Notes: generated from the letters alone by a model not told the origin. A stretch of 64,000 bases of DNA from Bacillota bacterium (GCA_023433505.1 JAEZCO010000033.1:1-64000); one strand, 5' to 3'. Counted from the stretch's first letter, positions 26,474 to 35,651 are shown. A program made the numbers and translations.

Positions 26474-26884
26474 ATGAAAATAAGATGGTTCTTTCCCGAA
26501 AAATATAATAAAAAATGGATTGGGCTCCTCATTGTCTATACCTTGGTCCTGTTTTGCCTGCTGACGGGCATAAGGTTTTGGGGCATCACCCCGCAGCCTG
26601 ACCTGTCGTGGGCGGCGGGGGTATTGCTTTTCAGCCTGCTGGTTTCATTGCTTATATGCGGCTTTGGCTATCTGGGGCTCCGGTTTGTTTTTTCTCTGAC
26701 AAGCCTGGGGATCGTCACAGGAATAATTCTGATGATCATTTCCGTAAACAGCGATAGAAACGGCTGGGAGGACTTGCTCGGGGTGGTGCTGTTTCTTGAG
26801 TTTTCGGTCATCGGACTTGCAGTGGGCGTTATTTCCGAGTTGATTGCATTCTTCACCCGGCGGATGCGGGACAAAAGACAGTGA
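26474..26884 (+). CDS. Hypothetical four-helix membrane protein
   Basis: A 136-residue protein with four predicted membrane helices (about 17-35, 46-64, 70-90, 100-120) and basic ends. AGGAGG lies seven bases before the ATG and an extended -10 (TGGTATAAA) about 25 bp upstream. It is transcribed away from the DUF155 pair and may share a divergent control region with it. I do not recognise the family. Confidence 0.7.
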   Translation: MKIRWFFPEKYNKKWIGLLIVYTLVLFCLLTGIRFWGITPQPDLSWAAGVLLFSLLVSLLICGFGYLGLRFVFSLTSLGIVTGIILMIISVNSDRNGWEDLLGVVLFLEFSVIGLAVGVISELIAFFTRRMRDKRQ

Positions 26885-27021
26885 AAATGTCTTTGCCGCA
26901 ATAAGTGTTGAAAAGGCTGTCCCGGATGTGATAAAGTAAATGAAGGATTTAACATTTGAAAGAGTAGAAATAGGCCGAAGGATTTTTCCTGAGGTATCAA
27001 ATTTTGAAAGAGGTGCTGGCA

Positions 27022-27912
27022 TTGAAAGTACGTAAGGCAATAATACCTGCAGCGGGGTTGGGGACCAGGTTCCTCCCTGCAACCAAGGCACAGCCGAAGG
27101 AAATGCTCCCCATCGTTGACAAGCCCACGATTCAATATATTATCGAAGAAGCCATCGACTCGGGAATAGAAGACATCATGATTGTCACGGGCCGCGGGAA
27201 AAGAGCCATTGAAGACCATTTTGACAAATCCTATGAGCTGGAGGATATTCTCAGACAAAAGGGCCAGGACGATCTGCTCAACCTTGTCCAGGACATTTCC
27301 AACCTGGTGAATATACATTATATCCGGCAGAAGGAACCCAAAGGGTTGGGACATGCCATTTATTGCGCCAAATCCTTTATCGACAACGAACCCTTTGCCG
27401 TGCTGCTGGGGGATGACATTGTGGATGCGGAAGTGCCTTGTCTGAAACAGCTTATCGACATCTACGATGAATATAATACAACGGTCATAGGCGTTCAGAA
27501 AGTGCCGGAGGAGGATGTTTCCAAATATGGAATCGTCAATTGCACGCATATTGAGGAACGTGTTTATAAAATAAAGGATCTTGTTGAAAAGCCGGAGAAG
27601 GAAAAGGCTCCCTCCAACATTGCCATTCTGGGGAGATACATCATTACCCCCAGAATATTTCAGAAGCTTGAAAGCGCTGTACCGGGCAAGGGAGGGGAGA
27701 TTCAGCTTACCGACGCCCTGAAGGGGCTGCTTGGGTCGGAGGCCATGTACGCCTACGACTTTGTCGGCAAGCGTTACGATGTGGGGCATAAGCTGGGATT
27801 TCTTGAAGCTACGGTGGAATTCGCCCTTAAGCGCGAGGATCTGAGAGAAGACTTTTCCGATTATCTTAGAAAAATTGTGCAGGACCACAAAGATATTTGC
27901 TCGAATGAATAA
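27022..27912 (+). CDS. galU: UTP-glucose-1-phosphate uridylyltransferase
   Basis: The 296-residue enzyme makes UDP-glucose for glycolipids, teichoic acid and galactose use. It has the nucleotide-binding AIIPAAGLGTRFLPATKAQPKEM start, the LGDDIVDAE metal site and the LVEKP sugar-binding loop. The start is a TTG preceded by AGAGGTG; an earlier TTG at 27004 lacks a ribosome site. A strong terminator follows the stop. Confidence 0.95.
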   Translation: MKVRKAIIPAAGLGTRFLPATKAQPKEMLPIVDKPTIQYIIEEAIDSGIEDIMIVTGRGKRAIEDHFDKSYELEDILRQKGQDDLLNLVQDISNLVNIHYIRQKEPKGLGHAIYCAKSFIDNEPFAVLLGDDIVDAEVPCLKQLIDIYDEYNTTVIGVQKVPEEDVSKYGIVNCTHIEERVYKIKDLVEKPEKEKAPSNIAILGRYIITPRIFQKLESAVPGKGGEIQLTDALKGLLGSEAMYAYDFVGKRYDVGHKLGFLEATVEFALKREDLREDFSDYLRKIVQDHKDICSNE

Positions 27913-27930
27913 TTAAGTGCAGAATTTGCC

Positions 27931-27968
27931 AATAATACCTGTATATCAAAGATACAGGTATTATTTTT
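27931..27968 (+). terminator. Terminator of galU
   Basis: A perfect 14-bp stem AATAATACCTGTAT/ATACAGGTATTATT and a short T-run follow the galU stop. The last base abuts the ATG of the next gene, so its 3' arm is also the region where a ribosome would have to bind for that gene. Confidence 0.85.
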
Positions 27969-28544
27969 ATGAAGAGCGTCGGAAATACGTTTAAATTAAT
28001 TACGGTGGCCCTTGCCTGCATATTCTTTTTGAATATGCTGATCATGCATGTGTTTTTTAATACGGATGTTTTCAATCCTGTGAACAGGGAGCTGTCTAAA
28101 ACCAGCATTGCCGGGTTTGATTTTAATTCACTGAGTACTCCCGGGACGGGTGTTTTAGCGGAAGACGTGGGCACGGAGGATACCGCTGCGCCAACGGAGG
28201 ATAATTATCCGAAAGAAACCAACGAAGGGGCAGTGCCGGAGGACAATGGCACGGAAACCGCAAATGAAGCTGCAGAACCGGATTCCAGCTACTTTATGAC
28301 TACAGGGGAGGTAGGGTTCCTTGGGAATCTTGACATGCTGGACAAGCTGGAGGCCTTATCCCTGATTGCCAAAGTGGGCAAAGAGGAGGCCGACAGGATA
28401 TACGACCTGGCTATGGACGGTATTACCTATGCCGAAATGAAACAAATCGAGGATATTCTCAAAAAATACCTGGACAAAGCTGAAATGGAGAAGCTGACAG
28501 CACTTCTTAAAAAAAATAAAAAGCAATATTCCGTCGGAAGATAA
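27969..28544 (+). CDS. Hypothetical membrane-anchored protein
   Basis: A 191-residue protein has an N-terminal membrane helix (about 9-30), an acidic Thr/Glu/Pro-rich stretch (about 60-105) that looks disordered and outside the membrane, and a helical C-terminal domain (about 115-185, LDMLDKLEALSLIAKVGKEE). This resembles clostridial surface proteins of unknown role; I do not recognise the family. The only plausible ribosome site (AGGT) is inside the galU terminator hairpin. Confidence 0.65.
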   Translation: MKSVGNTFKLITVALACIFFLNMLIMHVFFNTDVFNPVNRELSKTSIAGFDFNSLSTPGTGVLAEDVGTEDTAAPTEDNYPKETNEGAVPEDNGTETANEAAEPDSSYFMTTGEVGFLGNLDMLDKLEALSLIAKVGKEEADRIYDLAMDGITYAEMKQIEDILKKYLDKAEMEKLTALLKKNKKQYSVGR

Positions 28545-28604
28545 TAGATAAGGCCTTATATGCCCAACTGAATTTTAGTGTAATTGGAATGAAAAGGTGT
28601 CTAG

Positions 28605-28670
28605 TGTAGGGGCGACCACTGGTTGCCCACCCTGGAAGGCCTTGAATGGCGATCAATGATCGCCGCTACA
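28605..28670. repeat. Dispersed palindromic repeat, family B
   Basis: The element begins TGTAGGGGCGA and ends with the inverted form GATCGCCGCTACA, and inside has GGGGCGACC...GGTTGCCC. A fragment of the same type is at 3494-3513 and a TGTAGGGG hairpin at 7169. A run of eight T follows, so it may also end transcription of the gene before it. The rest of the gap 28545-28860 holds two further short repeats. Confidence 0.65.
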
Positions 28671-28731
28671 TTTTTTTTATACTCAGGTGTGCCGTTAAAC
28701 GGCTGGATTGCTATGAAAGCGTCCTAAGCAT

Positions 28732-28756
28732 TGTCATTCTGAACGAAGTGAAGAAT
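28732..28756. repeat. Short dispersed repeat (TGTCATTCTGAACGAAGTGA type)
   Basis: This 25-bp string is of a kind I know as frequent between genes in many bacterial genomes. Only one copy is in this window. Confidence 0.4.
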
Positions 28757-28801
28757 GAAATACTGGTTTGTTTGGGCCTCATATGGCACAGGCATTACGA
28801 A

Positions 28802-28824
28802 GGCCTGCCGTACTACGGCAGGCC
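28802..28824. repeat. Perfect 11-bp hairpin after the DUF362 gene
   Basis: GGCCTGCCGTA and TACGGCAGGCC flank one base. It lies 37 bp past the DUF362 stop and may block or end its transcription, although no T-run follows. Confidence 0.5.
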
Positions 28825-28860
28825 CAAAGGGTTATGAGGACTCTTCCCGAACTGCCTGCC

Positions 28861-29943
28861 TTACCTGACCTCTTCAATAAAATACTTCTGACTGCCAAGG
28901 CCGCGCTTTTCCAGCTCATCCAGCTGGACAAAGGGGTTCTTGCCGTGGAGTCTTTCCAGCAAATGGCCTTCGCTCCGGAGCTCATGTCCTTGAGGTACCC
29001 CGGAAGGAATAAGGTTCTCGACCTTGATGGCGTCAAGACAGGCTCTTTCTACGGCTACAATGTCCTCCGACGCCATTACGCCGATGTCAGGCACAAGAGC
29101 GGGCGTGGAGAGACCCCAGCAATCACACAGGGCTGTAATGTTTAACAGGAAGTTGATATAAAATACATGCCCCGGCTTGAATACCTTCAGCACCTCGTCG
29201 GTACAGATTGCCATACCTGTCTGGAAATCGTGATAGGCATTGGAAGTCATTTTCATGGCAGACACGGGACAAACCTTAACACAATGCTGGCAAAGCGTGC
29301 AGTGGTGGTAGAAAACCCTGTATTTCCCGTCTTTATCAAATCTGTTTGCCTTATGGTTACAGCTGTTTACACAGAGCTCGCAATGGGTGCAAAGGTCCTC
29401 ATCCCATTCGATGCCGCCTTCAAGGCCATGAATCTGCTGCCTTGTTCTGTCGGTGACACATCCCATGGCGATGTTTTTGCAGGCTCCGCCGTATCCGCAG
29501 GCGCCATGGCCTTTCACGTGGGAAAGGTCGATCATTACTTCCGCATCCTGAATGTTTCCGGCTACATCAATGTTTTTCAAGCCTTTGAAAGATACTTCCC
29601 GCTCATAAAAGTATTTCCCAGTAACTCCACAGGCCGGCACTACGGGCACTCCAAGAAAATCTTCATTGTAACCCCTTGCTTTAGCTTCATCGACCGTCTG
29701 GTCGGTTATGTACACTTTGGCGCCGTAGCTCTTTAACTTATCCACCAGTATTTTTACGAACAGCGGGGGAATGGTCGTATAGCCGATAGCTCTGCCCACA
29801 TGCATTTTGATGACGGTCCATTTATCCCTGACGGTTTCCTGCATGCCCATCCGGTCCACCAGCCTGCCGAATTTTGCCGGTAAAGTGGCGTCGGCGTCAT
29901 ATCTATCGTAATTAACAGATGAAAATAATATTTTTGATTCCAT
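28861..29943 (-). CDS. DUF362 iron-sulfur protein
   Basis: A 360-residue protein joins an N-terminal DUF362 domain (about 1-180, with DLSHVKGHG and GYGGACKNIAMG) to two 4Fe-4S motifs, CTHCELCVNSC and CTLCQHCVKVC (about 190-240), then returns to DUF362-like sequence. The family is common in anaerobes and thought to take part in electron transfer, with no proven reaction. An upstream start adds 37 residues without a ribosome site; GGGAGG before the ATG here decides. It appears to be a single gene. Confidence 0.88.
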   Translation of the reverse strand: MESKILFSSVNYDRYDADATLPAKFGRLVDRMGMQETVRDKWTVIKMHVGRAIGYTTIPPLFVKILVDKLKSYGAKVYITDQTVDEAKARGYNEDFLGVPVVPACGVTGKYFYEREVSFKGLKNIDVAGNIQDAEVMIDLSHVKGHGACGYGGACKNIAMGCVTDRTRQQIHGLEGGIEWDEDLCTHCELCVNSCNHKANRFDKDGKYRVFYHHCTLCQHCVKVCPVSAMKMTSNAYHDFQTGMAICTDEVLKVFKPGHVFYINFLLNITALCDCWGLSTPALVPDIGVMASEDIVAVERACLDAIKVENLIPSGVPQGHELRSEGHLLERLHGKNPFVQLDELEKRGLGSQKYFIEEVR

Positions 29944-30054
29944 AAAATTATATCCTCCCACAAAAAATTTGACGTACCATTGACGGTCTAATTTATTATA
30001 GCATTGTGAATTTATAAGTTGAAGGCCCCTGCGCATATTTTTATGAGCTGACAT

Positions 30055-30090
30055 AAAAAACCTCCCTGACGTTGAGTCAAGGGAGGTTTG
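30055..30090 (-). terminator. Terminator of the phosphodiester glycosidase gene
   Basis: On the minus strand AACCTCCCTTGAC, loop TCAAC, GTCAGGGAGGTT and a T-run form a strong terminator 14 bp past the stop. Confidence 0.9.
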
Positions 30091-30103
30091 TCCTTGCGGG
30101 CTT

Positions 30104-33001
30104 TTATGAATTTATCGGCCGGAAGGTATAGGTGATGGTTTTGCCTTTTACTGTCACCAGCACATAGGCGGCGGCCTCCGTTTTACCCGGTGCAAGTCCG
30201 TCGACCTCATAGCCTGCGGCGGAGATATATTTGACTCCTCTTTCCATATAGCTTTCATTCTTTTCACCTTTGAAGAATACCCAGACGTTTTTGCCGGAAT
30301 CCTGCTTGTATTTTGTCAAAGTATCTTTAAACAGCTTCATCTCCAGCTTGTCACTGAATTTGTCCGGGGAATTTTCCAGCAGGATGAAAACATTGCTGCC
30401 TTTGAAGGAGGCCAGATCCTTCTGGAATTGCTGCCACTGGGCAGGGTCGCTCAATCTCAGCCCCTTGTTCCGGATGTCCATTTTGAAGAATCTGCTGTTT
30501 TTGATGTCTTTGAAGGAGTACTTATAGTCCGTTTCCTTGGTGCTTTTCAAGTCGACGGTATTCACCGCTATTACCGGCTTCTTCTTTATCAGCTTTGTTA
30601 AGGCTTCATGGGAGCCGGTTCCAAGAATAACGGATACATCGAGGTAATTATTGATTTTATCGGCGTAGATTGACATCAGCTGTTTTTCAACGGTATTTGC
30701 CGGTGCTCTTGTCTGGCCCAGCAAGCCGAATCTGAAAGAGTCGGATGTCGCTTTTGTAAAGCTTACCGCTTTAAAGGCATCATCTACGGGGACGGTGTCC
30801 TTAGGAATTTTTGTCGGGTCAATTTCCGGATAGGCACTGTTTGTGACGGCGAGCTCATCAAAATATACCGTACCCGATTCCGCCACCGGATTGACCTGCA
30901 CCAGGTACAGCCGTGTCAGACTTGCAGGCATCTGTATGCCGTCAAGGGTGGTCTCCACCTTTTTCCAGCCCGTCCAGTCAAGATTCTTGACGATGTCTAC
31001 CAACTGCTTCTGGCCTTTTGCGTCAGTGATCTCCGCCCTGAGCCAGTTGGAATTCTCATGGTCGTTGTTGACGTACAAACTAAGCTTGGAGGCTCCGGCT
31101 TCCAATGCAAGGCCTTTGTCCGGCAGGACCATGTATGCGGCCCGGGTGCCTTCCGTATTGGTAAAGTCATAAGTCAGCTTGCCGGAAGAATTGCCTGCAT
31201 ATTGCTGCTCGGCGGAAATTTCATAGGAGCCCGTGACCGTATCGGGATATGCGGTAAAGCTTCCGTTTGCAGCTTCAAAGCTGTCCCTTACGGTAGTTGT
31301 ATCGGATGAAACCGATACTGCGCAATAGGCGTGAGTATTTCCTATAGAGGCGTCAATATAGCCTGCACCTTTGGTTGCAGCTGTAAAAACGGTATCCTTG
31401 AAGGAACCGATATCCCCACTGACAGACCATTTTACATCAGCAGGATTGATAATTGCCTGGTAGCCGTTTTTATTAATCCCTTTTACAGTGAAGGACTTTG
31501 TCTGGCTGATGGACAGCTTGACGGTGCTGCTGCTTAAAGCAAGCTCAACCGGCGCGGATAATACGCTGATGGGGTACGAGACGGAAACAGTGCCCACTTT
31601 GGCAACGATCTTGCCTTCTCCAACCGCTGACGGCTTGAAAACATTTCCCTGGAAGGTACCTTTGACTCCCGTTGCGCTCCACTTGACACTTTCCGGTTCT
31701 ACTTCCACCGGGTTGAAGTATTTGTCATACCCTCTAACAGAAAATGCTCTTGTGCCATTTACAAATATATTCCCGTCTTCTGTGTCCATGACTAATCCGG
31801 AAAGCGAGGAGGTCGGCGCAATGGAAAAAACACCGATGGCATTGGAGACACCTCTGGCAAGTCCGTCAGAGGGGCTGTTCATGATCTCCAAAGCGTTAGT
31901 GCCCAGTTCTCTGCCTACCATGGTGGTGGAACCGCCGCCGTCGAGATTCAGTGCATTATAGGCTCCAATGCCAAGCATGAATTGGGCAATTTCCGACTGC
32001 GTCATCCCGATGCTGCTGCCCTGTCTTCCGTCTACGGTGACAAACAATAGTTTTTTACCGTCTTTAGTACTGGCGATTACAGTCCTTGGCTGTTTTTGCG
32101 AAATATAGGGTATGTCATAGGAAAACTTTGCGGGAATTTTCCCGTCCTTTACAAGGATGGAGCCGCCGGTGACGGACATGTTGATATTTTCCAGGTCCGG
32201 ATGTGCGGAAATGTTCATTTCCACCGGATCGCCGATCTGGAAATTGGCTGCCAGTTGCTGCCCTCCGGCAGCTCTGGTTACGATTACGTAGCCGTTTTCC
32301 GGGATCTCAACGGCAGGCTGCGAAATGAGGAACTGGGTTACTTTCCCATCAACGACTACCATTTCAACGATATCGGGTTGCTCAGCGGAAACTCCTATGG
32401 ACGTAGATCTTAACTTCCTGTCCATAATCGTCAGGTCTGTGAACTGGGAACCGTTGATCTTATTGTACCGGGCTACCTGAATGCTTGTCCCGTTGGGGGA
32501 CAGCAGCTTGATATCCGTTTTCCAGTAATCAAGCATGATTTCATTCAGTTTTGTAAGTGAAAAGGACGCCATGGTATCGCCGTATCTATTAAACTCATTG
32601 GTAGCGCTTACGAACTCGCCGGCTTGCAGGATGGGACCTATGGGATATCCAAAGCCGCCGCCCATGGGAGTAAAGAAGCTGGCGTTTATAGCCGCCACGG
32701 CGCCGCCCTTTTCGGCTAATGTCCTGGTGGACGCAAGCATGCCGGTGGAACCGGGATTTGTAAGCGTATCAACCTTTATGTACTGGTTGGAAAGATCAAC
32801 GGTCAGAACATTGATGTTCAGCCATCCGTTGGTGGTAAACCGGACGATGTTTTCGTTTGTTACTCCCTGGGTAATTGTCTGCTTGCTGCTTGTCTGGTAA
32901 ATGATATTCGTATCCGCACCCGATACGCCCGTACCCAGTGTCAGGATGCAAAATACCAGGGCCAGAAAGCTTGATAAAATCCTTCTTCTTTTGTTACGCA
33001 T
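30104..33001 (-). CDS. Secreted phosphodiester glycosidase (NAGPA-like) with Ig-like modules
   Basis: A 965-residue exported protein starts with a signal peptide (MRNKRRRILSSFLALVF, cleavage near residue 30). Residues about 90-400 form a phosphodiester glycosidase (DUF2233/NAGPA) domain with INASFFTPMGGG and NLDGGGSTTMV. Then come Ig-like segments (about 400-565), a jelly-roll, carbohydrate-binding-like module (about 575-730) and a C-terminal domain (about 755-965) that resembles a calcineurin-type phosphoesterase without its usual metal residues. It probably works on cell-wall or extracellular glycans. An upstream TTG is possible, but GGAGG precedes this ATG. Confidence 0.85.
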   Translation of the reverse strand: MRNKRRRILSSFLALVFCILTLGTGVSGADTNIIYQTSSKQTITQGVTNENIVRFTTNGWLNINVLTVDLSNQYIKVDTLTNPGSTGMLASTRTLAEKGGAVAAINASFFTPMGGGFGYPIGPILQAGEFVSATNEFNRYGDTMASFSLTKLNEIMLDYWKTDIKLLSPNGTSIQVARYNKINGSQFTDLTIMDRKLRSTSIGVSAEQPDIVEMVVVDGKVTQFLISQPAVEIPENGYVIVTRAAGGQQLAANFQIGDPVEMNISAHPDLENINMSVTGGSILVKDGKIPAKFSYDIPYISQKQPRTVIASTKDGKKLLFVTVDGRQGSSIGMTQSEIAQFMLGIGAYNALNLDGGGSTTMVGRELGTNALEIMNSPSDGLARGVSNAIGVFSIAPTSSLSGLVMDTEDGNIFVNGTRAFSVRGYDKYFNPVEVEPESVKWSATGVKGTFQGNVFKPSAVGEGKIVAKVGTVSVSYPISVLSAPVELALSSSTVKLSISQTKSFTVKGINKNGYQAIINPADVKWSVSGDIGSFKDTVFTAATKGAGYIDASIGNTHAYCAVSVSSDTTTVRDSFEAANGSFTAYPDTVTGSYEISAEQQYAGNSSGKLTYDFTNTEGTRAAYMVLPDKGLALEAGASKLSLYVNNDHENSNWLRAEITDAKGQKQLVDIVKNLDWTGWKKVETTLDGIQMPASLTRLYLVQVNPVAESGTVYFDELAVTNSAYPEIDPTKIPKDTVPVDDAFKAVSFTKATSDSFRFGLLGQTRAPANTVEKQLMSIYADKINNYLDVSVILGTGSHEALTKLIKKKPVIAVNTVDLKSTKETDYKYSFKDIKNSRFFKMDIRNKGLRLSDPAQWQQFQKDLASFKGSNVFILLENSPDKFSDKLEMKLFKDTLTKYKQDSGKNVWVFFKGEKNESYMERGVKYISAAGYEVDGLAPGKTEAAAYVLVTVKGKTITYTFRPINS

Positions 33002-33015
33002 TATAACCTCCAATA

Positions 33016-33735
33016 CTATATATGCCAGCCATCGATGCCGGACCGTGTGACAGCTCCGAAGACGGTGCTGTAAACTCTTTTATTATCCTTTGACATCGTA
33101 TGCAGCAGTTCCTTCATTTGCTGCCGCTTTGTTCTGCCGTTTGCCTGGCAGGGATTGGGCACTACGGTAATTCCTGAATTCCGGATGAATGCCTTACTCT
33201 GTTTTTCTTCGACATAGATAAGCGGCCGGATGATATGGATGCCTTTTCTGCTCAGAAAGGTTACCGGAGAAAAGGTATGTATCCTGCCCTCGTAAAAGGT
33301 GCTTAACAGCAGCGTTTCTATTACATCGTCCCTGTTATGCGCCAGTGCCACCTTGTTGCATCCAAGTCTTGCAGCGGCATTGTTCAGCGCACCGCGCCTC
33401 AGATTTGCACACAGGGAGCATGGGTTTTTCTCCTGCCTTTCTTCAAACACGATTCTTCCTATAAGTGTTTCCTCTATTGTATAATTCACTCCATTTTTTT
33501 TGCATAAATCCACAACAGAGGACAGGTCGGTATCAAACATGCCCATGGTAAGGGTAACAGCCTCAAGCTCGAATTTGACGGGATAAAAATCTCTTAACCT
33601 GCTGAGTGCGAGAAGGAGGGTCAGACTGTCCTTTCCGCCTGAAACACCCACAGCAATCCTATCGCCTTCCTGAATCATATCAAAATCCTGAATGGCTTTC
33701 CTTACTTGTCCAAGAATCCTTTTTACAGCAAACAC
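33016..33735 (-). CDS. TtcA-like PP-loop ATPase (tRNA thiolation type)
   Basis: The 239-residue protein has the PP-loop SGGKDS (32-37), the pair Cys106/Cys109 (CSLC) and a third Cys196 (PNPC), which in TtcA bind a 4Fe-4S cluster used to put sulfur on C32 of tRNA. It is shorter than E. coli TtcA and could be a related thiolase of unknown target. The start is a GTG with a weak ribosome site. The gene is 14 bp before the phosphodiester glycosidase gene, with no obvious link. Confidence 0.82.
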   Translation of the reverse strand: MFAVKRILGQVRKAIQDFDMIQEGDRIAVGVSGGKDSLTLLLALSRLRDFYPVKFELEAVTLTMGMFDTDLSSVVDLCKKNGVNYTIEETLIGRIVFEERQEKNPCSLCANLRRGALNNAAARLGCNKVALAHNRDDVIETLLLSTFYEGRIHTFSPVTFLSRKGIHIIRPLIYVEEKQSKAFIRNSGITVVPNPCQANGRTKRQQMKELLHTMSKDNKRVYSTVFGAVTRSGIDGWHI

Positions 33736-33997
33736 CTCTGCTCTTCAAGTTTACATAATTCGCTAATCCCTTATTTCTATTATAAGTTATTGAATTAGAC
33801 GTATCAAGTTAACGTTTTGTTACAAAAAAACCGAAGTTTTTTCAAAAATTTTATATGCTGCCTGTCCGCGAGGTTTCCAGGCCATGGGATCGGATAAAAA
33901 ATCAACGAACCTGTCGCTATAGTCATGTACTCTCGTGAAAACTGAAGCTATGCGAAGGATTATGCACGTAAATCGTTTAAAGTATAGTGAAGCAGCA

Positions 33998-34026
33998 TTG
34001 AATAAGTCCTTTCCATGTAGTAAAAT
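33998..34026 (+). promoter_or_regulatory. Sigma-A promoter of tRNA-Pro
   Basis: TTGAAT (33998-34003), a 17-bp spacer and TAAAAT (34021-34026) lie 53 bp before the tRNA. The rest of the 33736-34079 gap shows nothing I can assign apart from an A/T-rich run near 33825-33850. Confidence 0.65.
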
Positions 34027-34079
34027 ATTTGATGCGTCTCTAAAAAGGATGGGGAGAATATTTCCGTCAGAAGATGTAC

Positions 34080-34155
34080 CGGGGTGTAGCGCAGCTGGTA
34101 GCGCGCTTGGTTTGGGACCAAGATGCCGCAGGTTCGAATCCTGTCACTCCGACCA
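34080..34155 (+). tRNA. tRNA-Pro (anticodon TGG)
   Basis: The 76-nt sequence folds into a full cloverleaf: acceptor CGGGGTG/CACTCCG, anticodon stem CTTGG/CCAAG around TTTGGGA with anticodon TGG, and T arm GGTTCGAATCC. CCA is encoded. It reads proline CCN codons. A strong terminator follows. It borders the accessory stretch that runs to about 46 kb. Confidence 0.97.
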
Positions 34156-34160
34156 GTCGC

Positions 34161-34196
34161 AAACAAAAGGACTTGAGCTTTCAAGTCCTTTTGTTT
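34161..34196 (+). terminator. Terminator of tRNA-Pro
   Basis: A perfect 16-bp stem (AAACAAAAGGACTTGA, loop GCTT, TCAAGTCCTTTTGTTT) begins 5 bp after the tRNA. Confidence 0.92.
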
Positions 34197-34433
34197 CAAG
34201 GCTTTTAGAGACTAAATTCTATAAGACCACTCGGACGTTGAATATGAGGATTATCGTTTGCGACATCATAGAGACACATGTCGCATTTCTGCACCCGATG
34301 GTGCAGAGTTATCCATTTTGCGAACATTTCACATAAAACCTTGTACAGTTCAAAAAAAGTTTTGCCCGTGGACGGGAAATAGTGTTGTTTTTTTGAACTT
34401 TTTCCCTCATAATGTTTAAAGGGGGTGAAGGGT

Positions 34434-35651
34434 ATGATTGAAAGAGAGCAATATATGCAGCGGTTGAAAGCCTTTCGGGATAATGAGCTCATCAAGGTTA
34501 TCACCGGACTGCGTCGGTGTGGTAAATCCACGATGCTGCAACTGTTTAAAGCCTACCTGTTGAATGACGGTGTTTCTGCCAGTCATATCATAGACATTAA
34601 TTTTGAACTTATGTTCTATGATGAAATAGAGGATTACCGGCAATTTTACCGCTTGGTCAGGGAGAGAATCCCAGGTGCAGATAAATGCTATCTTCTGCTC
34701 GACGAAATCCAACAGGTTAAGCATTGGGAAAAAGCCATCAACAGCCTCAACGTGGAAACGGATATAGATGTTGATATATATATCACCGGCTCAAATGCTT
34801 ATTTGCTGTCATCAGATATTTCTACGCTTCTGTCCGGCCGATATGTGGAAATAAAGATGCTGCCGCTTTCTTTCCGTGAATTTGTAGAGGCAGGGCATCT
34901 TCCTGCTGATTGGAGTGTCGCGGATAAGTTTCAGCACTATCTTAAATTTGGCGGTCTTCCTGCAGTGACGACTTTGCCTCAGGACAATACAACCGTAAAT
35001 GAATTTCTCTTGGGCATATATAATACCGTTATCGTGAAGGACGTGTTAGTGCGAAGCAAAAACAAGGACGTCTCACTGCTTGAGAAAATCCTGCGGTATG
35101 TCATAAGCAATACCGGCAACATCATTTCTTCCAACAAAATCAGCGGATTTCTGAGCGCGCAGGGCAGAGGCGAAAGCGTCAAATCATCCACAGTTTCCTC
35201 TTATCTTGAAACGCTGGAGCGAGCATTTATAATCTACCAGGTTTATCGATATGACATCAAGGGGAAAGAACAATTAAAAACCCTGTCGAAATACTATGTT
35301 GTGGATACAGGCATCCGTAACGCGCTTATAGGGTATTCCGACAACGATGTCGGCCATGTGCTTGAGACCGTGGTTTATTTCGAACTGCTACGTCGTGGGT
35401 ATCAAGTGTTTATAGGGAAGTGGTATAACAGTGAGGTGGATTTCCTTGCAGTGAGGCAGGATACAAAAAAGTATTATCAGGTGACGCTCAGTTTGATGGA
35501 CGAAGGTGTAAAAACGCGGGAGCTCGCGCCTCTCCTCTCCATCAATGACAATTACGAAAAAGTTATCCTGTCGATGGATAAAAGCTATGTGACCGACCAT
35601 GAGGGAATACGGTTTGAAAACACAATAGATTTTTTGATGAATGATTTATAA
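34434..35651 (+). CDS. AAA ATPase with DUF4143 domain
   Basis: A 405-residue protein has an N-terminal AAA_14 ATPase with Walker A GLRRCGKST (25-33) and Walker B YLLLDE (86-91), then TGSNAYLLS, and a C-terminal DUF4143 domain (about 200-360, with a PD-(D/E)XK-like pattern EVDFLAV). Such genes are common, often single and horizontally spread; their target is not known. The start follows GGGGGTGAAGG; an upstream GTG overlaps that site. It stands alone after tRNA-Pro. Confidence 0.88.
   Translation: MIEREQYMQRLKAFRDNELIKVITGLRRCGKSTMLQLFKAYLLNDGVSASHIIDINFELMFYDEIEDYRQFYRLVRERIPGADKCYLLLDEIQQVKHWEKAINSLNVETDIDVDIYITGSNAYLLSSDISTLLSGRYVEIKMLPLSFREFVEAGHLPADWSVADKFQHYLKFGGLPAVTTLPQDNTTVNEFLLGIYNTVIVKDVLVRSKNKDVSLLEKILRYVISNTGNIISSNKISGFLSAQGRGESVKSSTVSSYLETLERAFIIYQVYRYDIKGKEQLKTLSKYYVVDTGIRNALIGYSDNDVGHVLETVVYFELLRRGYQVFIGKWYNSEVDFLAVRQDTKKYYQVTLSLMDEGVKTRELAPLLSINDNYEKVILSMDKSYVTDHEGIRFENTIDFLMNDL

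Noticed and set aside
26668..27888. A 406-codon open frame on the minus strand opposite galU
   Set aside because: It is a shadow of galU: the plus-strand protein shows all family motifs, and the minus frame has none and no ribosome site.
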